Positions 1-11,154 of a stretch of DNA of 64,000 nucleotides are shown in pieces. This DNA comes from Hippophae tibetana (Eukaryota > Streptophyta > Magnoliopsida > Rosales > Elaeagnaceae), in assembly GCA_037013495.1 (NCBI GenBank), contig CM072805.1, forward strand, positions 23,462,669-23,526,668. Reading direction: 5' to 3'. Position 1 is the first letter of the stretch. Each line of letters starts with the position of its first letter. Under the pieces are notes generated by a model, which was not told the origin of the DNA, did no database searches, and worked only from the letters and a program-made list of their open reading frames with translations. The translations under genes were made by a program, and so were the position numbers.

Positions 1-151
1 CCGAACCGGGTGTAGCACACTTCTCTACTTCTTCCAAGTACTTATTTGGCGAAAAAGCTGACCATTTCTCCCAAGATAGTGAAGCATTTTCAAATCTACC
101 AAATGAAACTGATACTTCCAAACCAGAACTTGAGGCATCTGTCTCTCCCAT
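1..151 (-). CDS. WVD2-like / TPX2-family microtubule protein, N-terminal exon (partial)
   Basis: The reverse strand reads an ATG at 151-149 followed by 50 open codons to the window edge. The peptide starts MGETDASSSGLEVSVSFGRF and continues through a Ser-Trp-Glu-Lys-Trp stretch and N-K-Y-L-E-E-V-E-K-C. I recognise this as the conserved N-terminus of WAVE-DAMPENED2-like proteins (WDL7/MDP40 type). These bind cortical microtubules through a C-terminal TPX2/KLEEK domain, which would lie outside the window. The ATG directly follows a good acceptor (GCAG before ATG), so the start codon opens exon 2. The gene reads leftwards off the window, so nothing can be said about its integrity. Family is inferred from memory of the N-terminal signature; the exact paralogue is uncertain. 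Confidence 0.75.
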   Translation of the reverse strand, partial: MGETDASSSGLEVSVSFGRFENASLSWEKWSAFSPNKYLEEVEKCATPGS

Positions 152-277
152 CTGCTTTATACAACAGAAAAACAAAAACAGAGGTTTTTTTGTCAATTAT
201 AAATTAGATATTGAAACAACCAAAAAACAAATTTTGGGGAAAACCCAATTTTTAAATCTAAAGAGCAAAGAGTGTAC
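152..277 (-). other. 5'-leader intron of the WVD2-like gene
   Basis: On the reverse strand a donor (AAG, then GTACAC, intron first base 277) and an acceptor (TTGTATAAAGCAG ending at 152) bracket a 126-nt AT-rich stretch directly before the start codon. A leader exon would therefore lie from 278 upwards; its transcription start is not evident. Introns in the 5' leader are common in this family, but the call rests on splice consensus only. Confidence 0.55.
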
Positions 278-306
278 CTTGATTGTATGCCTTGGGAGAT
301 CTACAA

Positions 307-3300
307 TTGATTCACCCATAAATCCTCAGTAATTGGGTTGAAGTGAAATACTACAGAGCTATCACACCAGGAAACATAATGAACAGGGCAAGGTTTTTTA
401 TAAGCATGAGCATAACTTTGGATAATACTGGATCACTGAAGATATAACAAGAATAAGAAAATTCACAATGAAGACAAAAAGGAGAAGACTTTAAAATTTT
501 GGGCAAATGTTGAATAAAAGAATAAAAAGGCATGTGCATGTGTTTCAGTTCTTCTTTTACCATGCTTCCATTATCAGTACAACTTTTCACAGTCATGAAA
601 CTTTTATCTGTCTCTGGTAGAAACCCCTTTTATAATTATGTGGTTCAATGATTAACACAATGAAACAAAAATGGAGCAAAAAGTAAAAAAAATAATTCTA
701 GATATGGTACAAAAGATAGTTTAACTTTCACTAGATCACTTTTAATTTTGGGTGATGTGTAAGAAAGGTATAAAAAGTAGCATCTTTTATGAGACCATAA
801 TTGGGGAAAAGGAAGAAAAGAAAAGACCTATGGATATGGTGGATTGTTAGAGATGAAGTGAGCTCAACAATGGAGATTCAAAAGAAGAAAGTGGGCACAT
901 TGAATATGTTTAACAAAGACATGAATGACCATAAAAAACCTTCAACTTTTCTCTTACCTTTCTACTTAAGTTTCAGAAAGAGAGAGACCCAAAAACTCCA
1001 AAGACTGATCAGTTCAGCTACGAATATCATCATGTTAACGAAGGCCCACTTGGTATAGCAATGAAAGTTATCATGTGATATTTGCTTCGGAGATCTCCGA
1101 AATAATTATTTAGCCTACTCCATCCCTTTAGTGGTCCCTCTGATTTAATTGGTTGAACAAAACGATTCAGCCACATTATTGACAAGTTTTTTACTCCGTA
1201 AACTAATAAATAAATAACTAAGAAAATTAAATTTACCATAAGCATAATAAATATATCTTTACATTATTTGATAAGTTTTTACTCAGTAAACTAATAAATA
1301 GAAAAATAAAAAAAATTAAATTTACCACTTAATTTTTAAGCATAATAAATATATCATTAACTAGGATTGTAAAAAAAACCTAATAAATGAGATTTGTCAG
1401 ATAAATTAAATTATTTTACATAATAAAATTTAATTTATTATTTAATTTGATTCATCATATTTATAAAAAATTTAAATTATTAAAATCAGAGTAACAGTTT
1501 ATATTATTATATTTGTTACTTATACAAATATAAAAATATAATAGTGTATATAAGTTAGTGGTTAAATATATTACTATTTAACATATAATTTTTATGTTTA
1601 ACATTTAGTAATAATTTTTTTATTATTTTAACTGAAAGTTGATAAATAAATAAAAATATTATTAATGGGATAACTATATTTTGTAAAATAGATTAATAAT
1701 ATATTAAAAATTAATAAGTTAATGTTTAATTAGTGATAACATAATATTAATTTAATATATATTTGAGTTTCTATATTTTAAATCGTTATAGAAGGATAAA
1801 ATCGAAATAGATCAATTTTAAAGATATAGTTAGATTTAATTTATTTATATAGTATAAAATTCAAAATGTATAGAAGCATTTCACCCTCTATCATTAACAT
1901 TAATATTTTAGTTATTCATTTAATTATATATATATATATATATAACCACTAACATTTTTATAAGTATTGAATAACATCATGTTACTTTAGTTACGAAAGT
2001 TTAGCTTTTTTGATAAGTCAACACAAGCTGATTAATTTAAGTATTGAATTTAGATAAATCTGAAAAATTAAACGGAGTTTATTTAATAAAATATTAATTT
2101 TGTTATCCAGATCAAAATCATGATATTATATTAATATTTATTAGGAGTTTGATGATATATTTATTATATTTAAAATTAAGTCATGTATATTAATAAATTA
2201 TAAAAATTTGGTGATATATTTATTAATTTATCTTTTTTAAATGTACAAAAAATTTAAACTAATTTTTATGCATGTATTAAATTTTTATTAAATTATTAAA
2301 AATATAATACATTGAAGTAATTTTGAGACCAAAAGTTATTTATATCGTAATATATATAAGCATCAAGTTGTAATAAATAATATTTTTATAACTCAAATTG
2401 AATTTTATTGACATATATAATTAATTATATTTTTTAATAAAAATAATTATAAGAATAAAATAAATAATTTATATATTATTTTCGTGATAATAAAAAAAAT
2501 TATGATAGTATTATCACCTAAATTTTAACATAAACCACGACATCTTCCATTATGTTATTAACATATTGATATAGCCGAAAAACAGAACAAATATATTTTG
2601 TATAGTTTTGTGTATATCTCTTATACTCTTAAAAACAATTAATTGATATGCCTTGTCGTACCGTACCCATCAAAAGAATATATATTTTTTATTTAAATGA
2701 ATATTTAATTATTATTTTTAAATGACACATGTGAATTGAAATATTGTATAAAGGGTAATATTTTAAATGATATATAATAATTCTAATAATGTATAAAAAT
2801 TAAGATAAAATTCTAAATTGAGCATCCAAAACTATAGCATAGTGTCGTTAGTGTTCTCATATATAAATGCCTTTTTACATGAGTTACCTGTTTATAATTA
2901 AAGCTACATAAGATTATCTTACTCAATTATTATATATAAAGCTAAATATTGTGTAAGAACTTGGTAGTAAAGAAGTGCTCGAGTGAATATATCATATGAA
3001 TATAAAGAAAAATACTTAATGTGATAATTAAAATTTAATCTCACTCTGTTTTAAATTCTTATGTATGAATTAATAAACATGTCTCAATGAAATACATATT
3101 TATACTTATATTAATTACAATATATTATATGATAAAATAATTTTAAAAATAATGAAGTTATTTATTTTTTAAAAATCCATAAATAATGCATTTAACATTT
3201 CTCTTGTGGCATAAATATAATACCAAATGACATGGATGTGATAATTCCTACCAATAAACTACTAGCATCACATCAAAACCTGTTACAAGTTATAGCATAC

Positions 3301-3390
3301 TTAACTTGCCTTGTGTTTTTCCCCTTCAATTCTCCCAAGTTACTCAAACATCTTTTCCACATTTTTTTTCAAGCATCACTTTCCAACATC
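307..3390. other. AT-rich intergenic region
   Basis: No convincing gene is present. The first several hundred bases are probably promoter of the WVD2-like gene (reverse) and the last several hundred promoter of the germin-like gene (forward). Short open frames at 351-596, 801-1058 and 1030-1245 have no recognisable protein. A (TA)n tract lies near 1925-1944. Apart from the duplicated segment listed separately, I see nothing specific. Confidence 0.6.
1181..1360. repeat. two-copy tandem duplication, period about 88 bp
   Basis: The segment beginning gacaagttttttactccgta at 1181 is repeated, with small indels, from 1270 (gataagtttttactcagta). Both copies continue through a shared aaactaataaata, a shared aattaaatttacca and a shared agcataataaatatatc. 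The copies have diverged by substitutions and a roughly 10-bp insertion in the second. Confidence 0.7.
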
Positions 3391-3400
3391 TTCTATATAT
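3391..3400 (+). promoter_or_regulatory. possible TATA box of the germin-like gene
   Basis: The motif tctatatatt lies 37-46 bp before the chosen ATG at 3437. It would give a very short leader. The surrounding DNA is AT-rich, so chance TATA-like motifs are frequent. Confidence 0.3.
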
Positions 3401-3436
3401 TACTCAGATATCTTAGCATTCTGTAACAAAGCAAAC

Positions 3437-4099
3437 ATGAGAACCAATGCCCTGTTCCTTCAGATGTTCTTATGTTTTGTACTATTGGGCCAAGTAAAAG
3501 CAGACCCAAGCCCGCTTCAAGACTACTGCATTGCAAATACAAAAGGGCCACAATCATTCTTCATGAATGGGTCACCCTGCATTGACCCAGACCTTGGAAA
3601 CTCTTCTCACTTCACAACATCTGCTCTATCCAAGCCAGGGGATACAAAAGCCAACCAATTTGGATTCAATGTCACCCTCACCAACACTGTTAACTTGCCT
3701 GGGTTCAACACATTGGGTCTAACCATGGCCCGGGTTGACATAGCGGCTAACGGTATCGTCCCTCCCCACTCGCATCCACGGGCCTCAGAGGTAACCCTTT
3801 GTCTCAAAGGTTCAATTCTCGTGGGCTTCGTCGACACGTCCAACAAGCAATTTACACAACAATTAGGGCCCGGTGAGTCATTTGTGTTCCCAAAAGGCTT
3901 AGTTCATTACTTGTACAACATTGATCCAAATGGCCCAGCACTTGCCATTTCTGGACTCAGTTGCCAGAACCCAGGTACACAATTAACATCATTTGCCACA
4001 TTCACATCAAAACCACCTATTCCAGACGAGGTATTGAGAAAGGCCTTTAAGATTACTCAACAAGATGTGAACAGGATAAGGAGGAATCTTGGAGGTTGA
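3437..4099 (+). CDS. germin-like protein (secreted cupin)
   Basis: Single-exon gene for 220 residues. A hydrophobic signal peptide (residues 1-22, likely cleavage after Lys-Ala before Asp-Pro) is followed by the germin N-terminal cysteine pair (Cys31, Cys48). The cupin follows. Box 1 (residues 106-125) carries His111, His113 and Glu118 in P-H-S-H-P-R-A-S-E. Box 2 (145-161) has G-E-S-F-V-F-P-K-G and His157. These four residues are the Mn ligands of germins, so the metal site is intact. N-glycosylation sequons sit at Asn55 and Asn78; the protein ends R-I-R-R-N-L-G-G as typical. The frame is open 42 codons further upstream, but the ATG at 3437 is chosen because it directly opens the signal peptide and gives the family length. 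Germins are apoplastic hexamers; some have superoxide dismutase or oxalate oxidase activity, which cannot be decided here. The sequence resembles the subfamily T group, from memory. Confidence 0.93.
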   Translation: MRTNALFLQMFLCFVLLGQVKADPSPLQDYCIANTKGPQSFFMNGSPCIDPDLGNSSHFTTSALSKPGDTKANQFGFNVTLTNTVNLPGFNTLGLTMARVDIAANGIVPPHSHPRASEVTLCLKGSILVGFVDTSNKQFTQQLGPGESFVFPKGLVHYLYNIDPNGPALAISGLSCQNPGTQLTSFATFTSKPPIPDEVLRKAFKITQQDVNRIRRNLGG

Positions 4100-4155
4100 G
4101 GTTGATTACAAATTTCTCAATTATTTAATTCTTCATCAAAATCTAATGTTTATTT

Positions 4156-4161
4156 AATAAA
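4156..4161 (+). terminator. candidate polyadenylation signal of the germin-like gene
   Basis: A perfect AATAAA lies 57 bp after the stop codon in an AT-rich 3' flank. Plant polyadenylation signals are loose, so this is only the best candidate. Confidence 0.4.
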
Positions 4162-5241
4162 TTATTTCTACGAATGAATGTTGCTCGAAATTTTTTAACT
4201 TAGGCGTTCACATTCAAACTATACTTTCCAACGGGCATATAATGTGACTTGATTGTATATATAGATGGGCATTTAACTCTCTAAAAATTCTATAATTTTT
4301 TTGAAAATAACCATGTCATAAGATGAAAATGAGTATTATAATACCAAAATTATAAATAATAAAAACCGAACATACACTAATATTATTTTTTTATATACGT
4401 ATAATTATATAAAAAATACACTTTTTGATAATAAAACATATGATATATTGAATAATTGAATTAAATTTTATTTATTTTTATTTTACTCATAAACATATAT
4501 TAAATTTTTAATAATTTAAATAATGTAGTAAATTAAATAATATTTTAACATTTATTTTTTAAAAAATTAAATAAATATTAAAAAATAAAAATAAAAACAT
4601 GTTTAAATTGTGAAAAAAAATATTATCAATTTACAACCAATAATTATTTACTGAATATATTCAAAATTCAAAATTATTGTGAGATGATTGCGGATTATTT
4701 ATTATATTTAAAATATAATAAATAATGTCAATAAATAAAGTCGACTTAGAATTAGATGACAAAGACATTGAGGTGGGGTGGTTGTCAGTTTTCCCTTTGC
4801 CTCACCTCCAAGAATGCCAACTTGAGCTGGCACCATATGACTTACATTGCTTCCCATAGTCACACGCTTTCTTTTCCTTTTTATTTGACGGAATCAATTT
4901 TCTTTACTTTGAACCTTAATATAATAACTTTTCCACAATTAAAAAGTATCATTTCAATGATTGATAAATGAGGAAAATAGAAAGGGTAAAAACAAAAGAA
5001 AAATGATTTACAAAGAAAAGAATAAAGCATCGAAATGCAAAACAGTCAAAACAAAAACAAAAAATTTATATTGCAACTCTCAATAGGAAATGAATTAATA
5101 AAAAAAGTGTAACAAACTATAAATAGATGATAATAAAAAATAAATAAATAAAAACAAGAAAATAACTGTCAAGTATTTTCTGAGTAAAATATGTACACAG
5201 CTATGAAAAGAATGTCTTAATAAATGAAAGAATCAAGAGGA
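4162..5241. other. AT-rich convergent intergenic spacer
   Basis: Lies between the 3' ends of the convergent germin-like (+) and GATL (-) genes and must hold both 3' UTRs. A less AT-rich patch at about 4740-4880 contains a 71-codon open frame without recognisable similarity. Nothing else supported. Confidence 0.6.
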
Positions 5242-6345
5242 TTATGACGAATCAATAAATGACACATCTTTATCCCTATTTTGATGATGAAGATCATATG
5301 GTTGCCAAAGAACATCAACAGGACAAGGCTTCTTAGCATCAAGTCTAAACCATGGCTTCCCTTTCCCACTCCAATGCAACAAACTCACTGGACCTGAATG
5401 AAGAGACCTACAACTTCCTCTCACATTATCACCACCCAAACCATGTTGATTCCAACTGTGATCAATTCCTTCAACTTTCCCACCAAAAACCAGCAAAAAT
5501 GGAGGAAGAGAACCCAATTCGTAAATCCTTCTCTCTCTCTGTATTTGCATCCAATTTTCAATCTTTTTCCTGAAATTTCCATCTCTCCATCTCACTAAAT
5601 CCATAACCATCACTCCTGTGTTGAAATAACATGGCTTTCTTGATCCAAAAACACGACTCAAAACCGGGTCAGACCAGAACCCATCAGTGAAGTACTTTGT
5701 GAAATTCGCGTGACAATACTCTGGAGCTCCGATTACTCGTGACCTAGATAGTTTAATGTTCCAAAGCTTGAGAATATCGTCCACAACCACCACGTCCGAG
5801 TCAAGGTATATGACTCGGTTAACACAAGGATCAAGAATGTCACCGAGGTAGTTTCTTGCGTAGTTCAATGGGTTTTCAAGAGCTATACGAATAGAAGATG
5901 ATATGAGATTGATGACTCTTTCTTTCCTAAAAATGTAAAATTTGAAATTGAGTGAAGGGAAAGTGGACCGGACGAGTTTGGTCAAGACACATGGAGTCGC
6001 TGAGTCAAACTCAGCCGTAATGAAATGGAAGAAGACGTTTCTCGGGCAAGAAGCGTGCTTCAAAACAGAGTGTACGGCAGCCATGGAGCCTCTAAGGTAT
6101 TCTGAATCCAAGGTCATGGCGATGTGAATCAAAGAAGGGTCACAATCCGACGCTTTTTCTGGTTTACAAGTCACCGGACACTCTGCACCGTTACGGTACT
6201 CTGGCGCTTCACGGAATCGGGGCAACCCATTAACGACGTCGTTCCGTTTTGTCCGACACAACCGACCCCCTTGGCAAAACGGCGTCGAAACACCAAAGAC
6301 ACTAATAATTACAAAGACGACTGCGCATAATCTCAGAAAAATCAT
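5242..6345 (-). CDS. GATL-type glycosyltransferase (GT8, galacturonosyltransferase-like)
   Basis: Intact intronless ORF of 367 residues, the usual size and structure of the plant GATL family. An N-terminal hydrophobic segment (about 4-22) acts as signal or membrane anchor for Golgi entry. The GT8 domain starts near I-H-I-A-M-T-L-D (residues 73-80). It contains the metal- and nucleotide-sugar-binding D-S-D motif at 182-184 ([11 protein letters not shown]), the E-Y-C-H-A-N-F segment near 209-215, Y-F-N-T-G-V-M-V at 240-247, [12 protein letters not shown] around 278-289, and the C-terminal H-W-S-G-K-G-K-P-W at 324-332. These are the hallmark GATL motifs. GATLs are implicated in pectin and xylan synthesis in the Golgi; the acceptor of this one is unknown. 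GATL3/4-like identity is a guess. No lesion seen; the start is the only Met before the hydrophobic segment. Confidence 0.93.
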   Translation of the reverse strand: MIFLRLCAVVFVIISVFGVSTPFCQGGRLCRTKRNDVVNGLPRFREAPEYRNGAECPVTCKPEKASDCDPSLIHIAMTLDSEYLRGSMAAVHSVLKHASCPRNVFFHFITAEFDSATPCVLTKLVRSTFPSLNFKFYIFRKERVINLISSSIRIALENPLNYARNYLGDILDPCVNRVIYLDSDVVVVDDILKLWNIKLSRSRVIGAPEYCHANFTKYFTDGFWSDPVLSRVFGSRKPCYFNTGVMVMDLVRWRDGNFRKKIENWMQIQRERRIYELGSLPPFLLVFGGKVEGIDHSWNQHGLGGDNVRGSCRSLHSGPVSLLHWSGKGKPWFRLDAKKPCPVDVLWQPYDLHHQNRDKDVSFIDSS

Positions 6346-7109
6346 TATTTCTTAAGAAGTAGCAGAAGAAAGTTAATTTCTTTATGGATTTTAATTTTCT
6401 TTCTGGTATAAAAGAATGGATGGGTGGCAATTGTGTACCTTGAATTTTCATTGATGACGAAAGGAAATGGAAAGAGACGGTTGGTTCTAGAGAATGCTTG
6501 GAGCCAAGAAAGGTCGACAGAATGTAATAGTAGTCATATGGAGGAAACAGAGGAAATACACTGTAGCTTTTAGTGTTAGTTTGATCTCTTCCTTCTTGTT
6601 GTTGATGAAAAACATTTTCCTACACGTTCTTATTTTATTGTAAGTAATTTATATATTTTAATTTTATAATATTTTAAGAAAGTTTTATTTAACTTATAAT
6701 TTAATAATTTTAAAATATAATTAATTAAGTTAATTTTTTTTAAAAATAAAATAAAAATTATATATATATATATATTCTTTTTTTATTATTTTATTAATAA
6801 AAATAAAAAATAAAATTAATAGACAGAAATAGAAATAAGAGAGATAACGAAAAGGAGAGAGAAAGGTAGAAGTAAAAATAAAAAGAAAATTAAGGGAGAA
6901 AATAAAAAGGCAAGAAGAGATGTTATTGGTTTTTTTTTTGTTTTTTATTAATAAAATATATAATAGTAATTAATAACTTAAAATTGTTAGTTAAAATAAT
7001 ATAAAAGAAAATATCTTTAAATATTTAATCCATTAATTTTTTAAATATGTGAATTACTAAAATACCTTAAAAACATTTTTGAACGAACACTATTGTGTGT
7101 TTGAATTCG
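6346..7109. other. GATL upstream region, AT-rich
   Basis: The first roughly 250 bp upstream of the GATL start has mixed composition and is probably leader and promoter. From about 6620 the DNA is low-complexity A/T with a (TA)n run near 6761-6774 and a purine-rich patch at 6830-6920. No gene recognised. Confidence 0.55.
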
Positions 7110-7358
7110 GCGTTTTTGATACATTTTGTTTTATTTTTTTTTATTTTTTTTCAACATATTTATGATTTATTAGCTCTAGTATTTTTCTTCGAGTCTTTAA
7201 GTTACTTTTAAACAAAAATACATGAAAAATAATAAAAATGTCTGTGATTCTAAAAAGATAAATTTATATAAATGATAAAATTATACAAATATAAATCAAT
7301 TTAATCATTTAAAGTACATTAAATCATGGTAATTTTAGTATTTTTTAAGCACTCATCA
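7110..7358 (-). mobile_element. truncated LTR fragment, same family as the solo LTR at 61409-63211
   Basis: The sequence from about 7110 to 7358 aligns along its length with the last roughly 230 bp of the LTR at 61409-63211. Shared blocks include a gagtctttaagtta stretch, aaatttatataaat, atcatggtaattttagta and the terminus gcactcatca / gcacttatca. On the reverse strand this is the LTR 5' terminus (TGATGAGTGC). The rest of the LTR, including its GC-rich part, is absent. Confidence 0.75.
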
Positions 7359-7869
7359 CAACCCAATCCCAACTTCTTACTAGTCCCTTAACAAGAGAAT
7401 CGGTAAAAACTAAAAATAGTAACTTATGATAATATACTTCATATTCACAAATAAAGGAATCTATATAGCACTTGTTACATATTTTCATATTTTTTAAATG
7501 TAATTTGGCTTCCTCAATTTCATTTTCATTGGATTTAGTGATAAGTCTTCCTTTATCTTCTATGACAAATGTCTTATATACTTTATTTACTACAATATCT
7601 AAATATTCTATATCTGTGCAGCATTCACCTATATTTGTAAATGTTGTTCTATTAACTTTATAAGCTGAATTTTAACATTTTATGCCATTTTATGAGTTAT
7701 TAAGACTCTACAAGTTGAAGGATTTGAGTGTGTGGTTAGAAAGGATTTGAGTGTGTGGTTAGAAAGGATTTGAGTGTGTGGTTAGAAAGTTTTGCTTGAT
7801 TACACTTATATCACTAGAACATTCATCTAAAACTTTTTCTGTCTCTTATACAATCTAAATTTAAAAGAT
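7359..7869. other. unassigned AT-rich spacer with a minisatellite
   Basis: Holds a 63-codon open frame at 7472-7663 without recognisable features and the 23-bp tandem repeat listed separately. It may be decayed flank of the viral relic that follows. Confidence 0.4.
7718..7786. repeat. three perfect copies of a 23-bp tandem repeat
   Basis: The unit begins aaggatttgagtgtgtggtt and ends aga; it starts at 7718, 7741 and 7764. The three copies are identical, unlike the heavily decayed DNA around them, which suggests recent slippage. Confidence 0.95.
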
Positions 7870-9365
7870 CATATCTATAATTTTCATAAAGTTTGAATTC
7901 TTATGAGATACTACTTCTAGTTTTTCAATGTAATCCTTATTCTATTTTGGATTGTTGTTTTCTTCTATAAGGAATGTCAAATTCTTCTAACATTTACCTA
8001 TTTATTTCTTATTTATGTGGGTCAGATATTCTATTTTAATAAAAAATTGGTAACAAAATTGGTTTCATATGATTATTGTCATATCATCTTCCTCTTTGTT
8101 TGTACAAAGTTTTTCATCATAATATCATACTAATTCTTCATCTATTAGGGTTAACAAAATGACTAACTTTTCTATGACGTCCCTATTCTCAAGATCCATA
8201 AACTACTTTTCTAATTTTTTCCTATATTCCATTAAACTATGATTATTATTTCTTCTTTATCTTTGAGGTTTTCTTCATTATTTCTTTTTTCATTCCTAGG
8301 TATCAATACATTTGATCTCTCAGGTGGTTCTTCTTTTAATTCTATAAATGAATCAAATTTATAATCTATGATTTTATTGTCCTTGGGTATGTTATTTACA
8401 TCTACTCTTAATTCTATAAATTCTGTATGTATGTCTTGTTGTAGTTTCTTATTATAACCATTTTTTTTAATTTCTTTTAGAAGTTCTTTTTGTGTTTATT
8501 TTATGTCTTATAAGGATTTGATGTTTAATTCTTGTACTATATTCAATTCTTCTATTAAAATAATTAAAGCTTTCATTATTGTTATTTGTTTTTTTGATAT
8601 GTGTATTAAGCTTCCATCAAAATCTAATTTTATATTTTGTAGTTTGTTTTTGAATATTATTGGAATAATAATGATATTATTTTCTTCTTAATATTACCTT
8701 ATAGACTAATGCTTTCATTATTTTAATTTTTTGTTTTAGATCTATAACCTTTATTTTTTTTATTAGAGATTTTTCTTTCAGGATCTATAAACGTAAAGCT
8801 TGATACATTACTATTTTTTGCTAGATTACCTTTTCTTTTTGGTATCAGATTTCTTTATTTAACATCTAAGTTTCATTTTTCTAGTATTTTAAAGTTTGTT
8901 AATATTTTTTATTTTATTATTTGTCTAATTTATTGAATTTTTTTTATCTATTTCTATTAATTCATTTTGTGCATATATTGAACTATTATGGTTATTTGTT
9001 AATAAATATCCTACTATTTACTATACTAAAAATGAATGATTTCTTTCTTTCATTCAATATCCTCTTTCAAATTCATAGACTAAACTTAACACTTGGTTTA
9101 AATTCTTAATATTAATATTAATAACAAACCTAAGATATATCGTGAATTTTAATTTTTAATATTCTAGTTTTCGATAGATCATTCATAATAAAACATCTTT
9201 CATATTTATTATTCTATTATCTAACAATACTAGTTTTATTGATATATCAATTAATTCTCTAAAATATATTTTTATTAATATTTTAATTCCTCTTAAATGA
9301 ATGTATCCAATTTTTTTGTTCTTTTATGATATTTTTGATAGTTTATCCATAATGATTTCTTTGTA
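7870..9365 (-). pseudogene. decayed endogenous caulimovirid (pararetrovirus) fragment, movement-protein side
   Basis: Read on the reverse strand, this A/T-dominated block carries many stops and frameshifts. Scattered short stretches around 8850-9340 match the type of conserved blocks I associate with caulimovirid movement proteins: an early block containing Tyr/Ile-His-Leu and a later run of basic and hydrophobic residues. Upstream coding would have lain in the copia-occupied DNA to the right; the junction at about 9365 is abrupt. The remainder (7870-8850) has a Lys/Glu/Asn-rich, coiled-coil-like composition when read backwards. It cannot be expressed. The call is weaker than for the copy at 52.2-56.7 kb because no enzyme motif is present. 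Confidence 0.4.
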
Positions 9366-9874
9366 CCCGTCTCATTTTCCACCATAGCTTTCCATCTTCT
9401 GAAAGCCTCAAATACTTCAGACTTATGCTTTAGAAAGTAAACTCATACCTTCCGAGAGTGATCATCGATGAAAGTCACGAAGTAGTGTTTCCCACCAATA
9501 GATGAGACGGTCATTGGTCCCCAAACATCAGAGTGAATAAGCTCTAGCCTTTCCTTCTTTGGGGTTCTGCAACTTATCTGAAAGCTGACTCTCTTTTGCT
9601 TTCCAAGTATGCAACCTTCGCACATGTCTATCTCCGCAGACTGTAGACCTGGAAGTTTTCCCTTTGAGTGCATAATCTTCATCCTCTTCTCACTCATGTG
9701 GCCTAGTCTTTGGTGCCACAAATTTGGTGTTTCATTGCCTACTGCAATTGTGATTGAACAACGTGCCTCTGATGTCATGTAAAGAGTGTCACTTTTCTTG
9801 CCTCGAGCAACTGTCATTGCACCCTTTGAAATCTTTCCAATCATCACCATGGAAGATCGTAGTGTAGCTTTCAC
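9366..9874 (-). pseudogene. copia A: GAG-pre-integrase and integrase N-terminal part
   Basis: Continues the gag-protease frame after a frameshift at about 9,860. It shows L-W-H-Q-R-L-G-H-M and C-E-G-C-I-L-G-K-Q, the HHCC zinc-binding domain of copia integrase, then I-H-S-D-V-W-G-P with the first catalytic Asp and F-I-D-D-H-S-R. A stop after K-V near 9443 interrupts the frame; recognisable integrase continues in decayed form to about 9366 and then ends. Confidence 0.85.
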
Positions 9875-10979
9875 TGGACAACTGCCCTACTGAGATTAAG
9901 TTCCTTCTTAGGTCGGGAATATGTCTGACATCCTTCAGCTCCCAAACAGACCCGTTCAACTTAATCTTCACTACACCTTTGCCAATAATAGCACATGGTT
10001 GATCATTACCAAGATATACCTTTCCAAGGTTTCCGGGAACATATCTCTCGAAGAATTCTTTCTGTGAAGTAGCATGGAACGATGCTCCAGAGTCTAACAC
10101 CCAAGATTCTTCCTTGCTCTCCAAAGAGCATATCAATGCATCATCCCCTCCTGAGGTGGAAGTAACATGTGTCTCTGCCTTCACTTGTTTGTCCTTCGGT
10201 GCACTATTGCACTGATTTTTGTAGTGCCTGGTTCTTCCACAATTCCTACACTCGATAATCTTCGAGCTATTGGAATTATTAGGATTCCTGGATTTGGACC
10301 TCCTGTCCTTTGATCTACCTCGGCAGTCTATTCTGTCACATCCATTCCCTTTGGTTGAATTTCTTCCTTTTGACTCTGTATGCAAAACTGAAGAAGTTGA
10401 CGATTCACCTGACTCTCTACGTCGGATCTCTTCACTAAGAACCAAATCACGAACATCGTCAAATTTCAACTTATTGCTTCCTGATGAGCTACTCACAGCC
10501 GTGACAGTAGCATTCCAGCTTTCTAGTAGAGAAGAAAAAAGTAGCAATGCTCGTACTTCTTTATCGAATTCAATTTCCACTGAACTCAACTGGGTTGTGA
10601 CTGTGTTGAGTTCATTGAGATGTTGAGCTACCGATGCACCTTCATTTATCCACAAACTGAAAAAACACCTCATCAAGTGCACTTTTTTTGAGGCTGATGG
10701 CTTCTCATACATATTGGAGAGAGCTACCATAAGACCCATCATTGTCTTTTCCTTTGCTATGTTGAAAGCAACATTATGGGATAACGTCAATCGAATAACT
10801 CCGAGGGCTTGTCTGTCTAGAAGATTCCAATCTTCTTCCTTCATAGCTTCTGGCTTCTTCCCCGAGAGAGGTTGATATATATTTCTTTGATACAGATAAT
10901 CCTCTATCTGCATTTTCCAAAACCCGAAATCTGTGCCATCAACTTTCTCGAGTTTCACCCTTCCTTCATCTACGGCCAT
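9789..10979 (-). pseudogene. copia A: gag and aspartic protease
   Basis: Open frame of 396 codons beginning M-A-V-D-E-G-R-V-K-L-E-K. It has a UBN2-type gag domain (F-W-K-M-Q-I-E-D-Y-L near residues 21-30). A CCHC zinc knuckle follows (C-R-N-C-G-R-T-R-H-Y-K-N-Q-C). The protease active site W-V-L-D-S-G-A-S-F-H-A-T is followed by H-I-P-D-L-R-R-N-L-I-S-V-G-Q-L. The last roughly 25 residues are out-of-frame nonsense caused by the frameshift near 9,860. Gag and protease could still be translated, but the element is not autonomous. Confidence 0.9.
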
Positions 10980-11140
10980 TACTCCTACTCAAATCTGACT
11001 TCCTCCAAATCGTTTCTAACTATTTCTGTAAACCACCGTGTATTAGAACACCTCCGTCAACGAACAAATATCGTCGACAAAATTTCACTATTCACGTAAA
11101 TAGTAACCTTGCAGAAAATTGACAGAAATCATCGCCAATA

Positions 11141-11152
11141 ACTCTAATACCA
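11141..11152 (-). other. copia A primer-binding site (tRNA-iMet type)
   Basis: Reverse strand TGGTATTAGAGT, 2 nt after the LTR end, matches the canonical TGGTATCAGAGC at 10 of 12 positions. Both mismatches are C-to-T type, consistent with decay by methylcytosine deamination. Confidence 0.85.
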
Positions 11153-11154
11153 GT

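Noticed and set aside
3311..3436. Upstream extension of the germin-like ORF by 42 codons
   Set aside because: The extension precedes a perfect signal peptide, lacks germin similarity and would bury the signal sequence; the Met at 3437 gives the family length.
5352..6330. Forward open frames over the GATL gene
   Set aside because: They are antisense shadows of an intact, motif-complete reverse-strand gene.
10270..10626. 118-codon forward ORF
   Set aside because: Antisense to copia A gag, no independent similarity.
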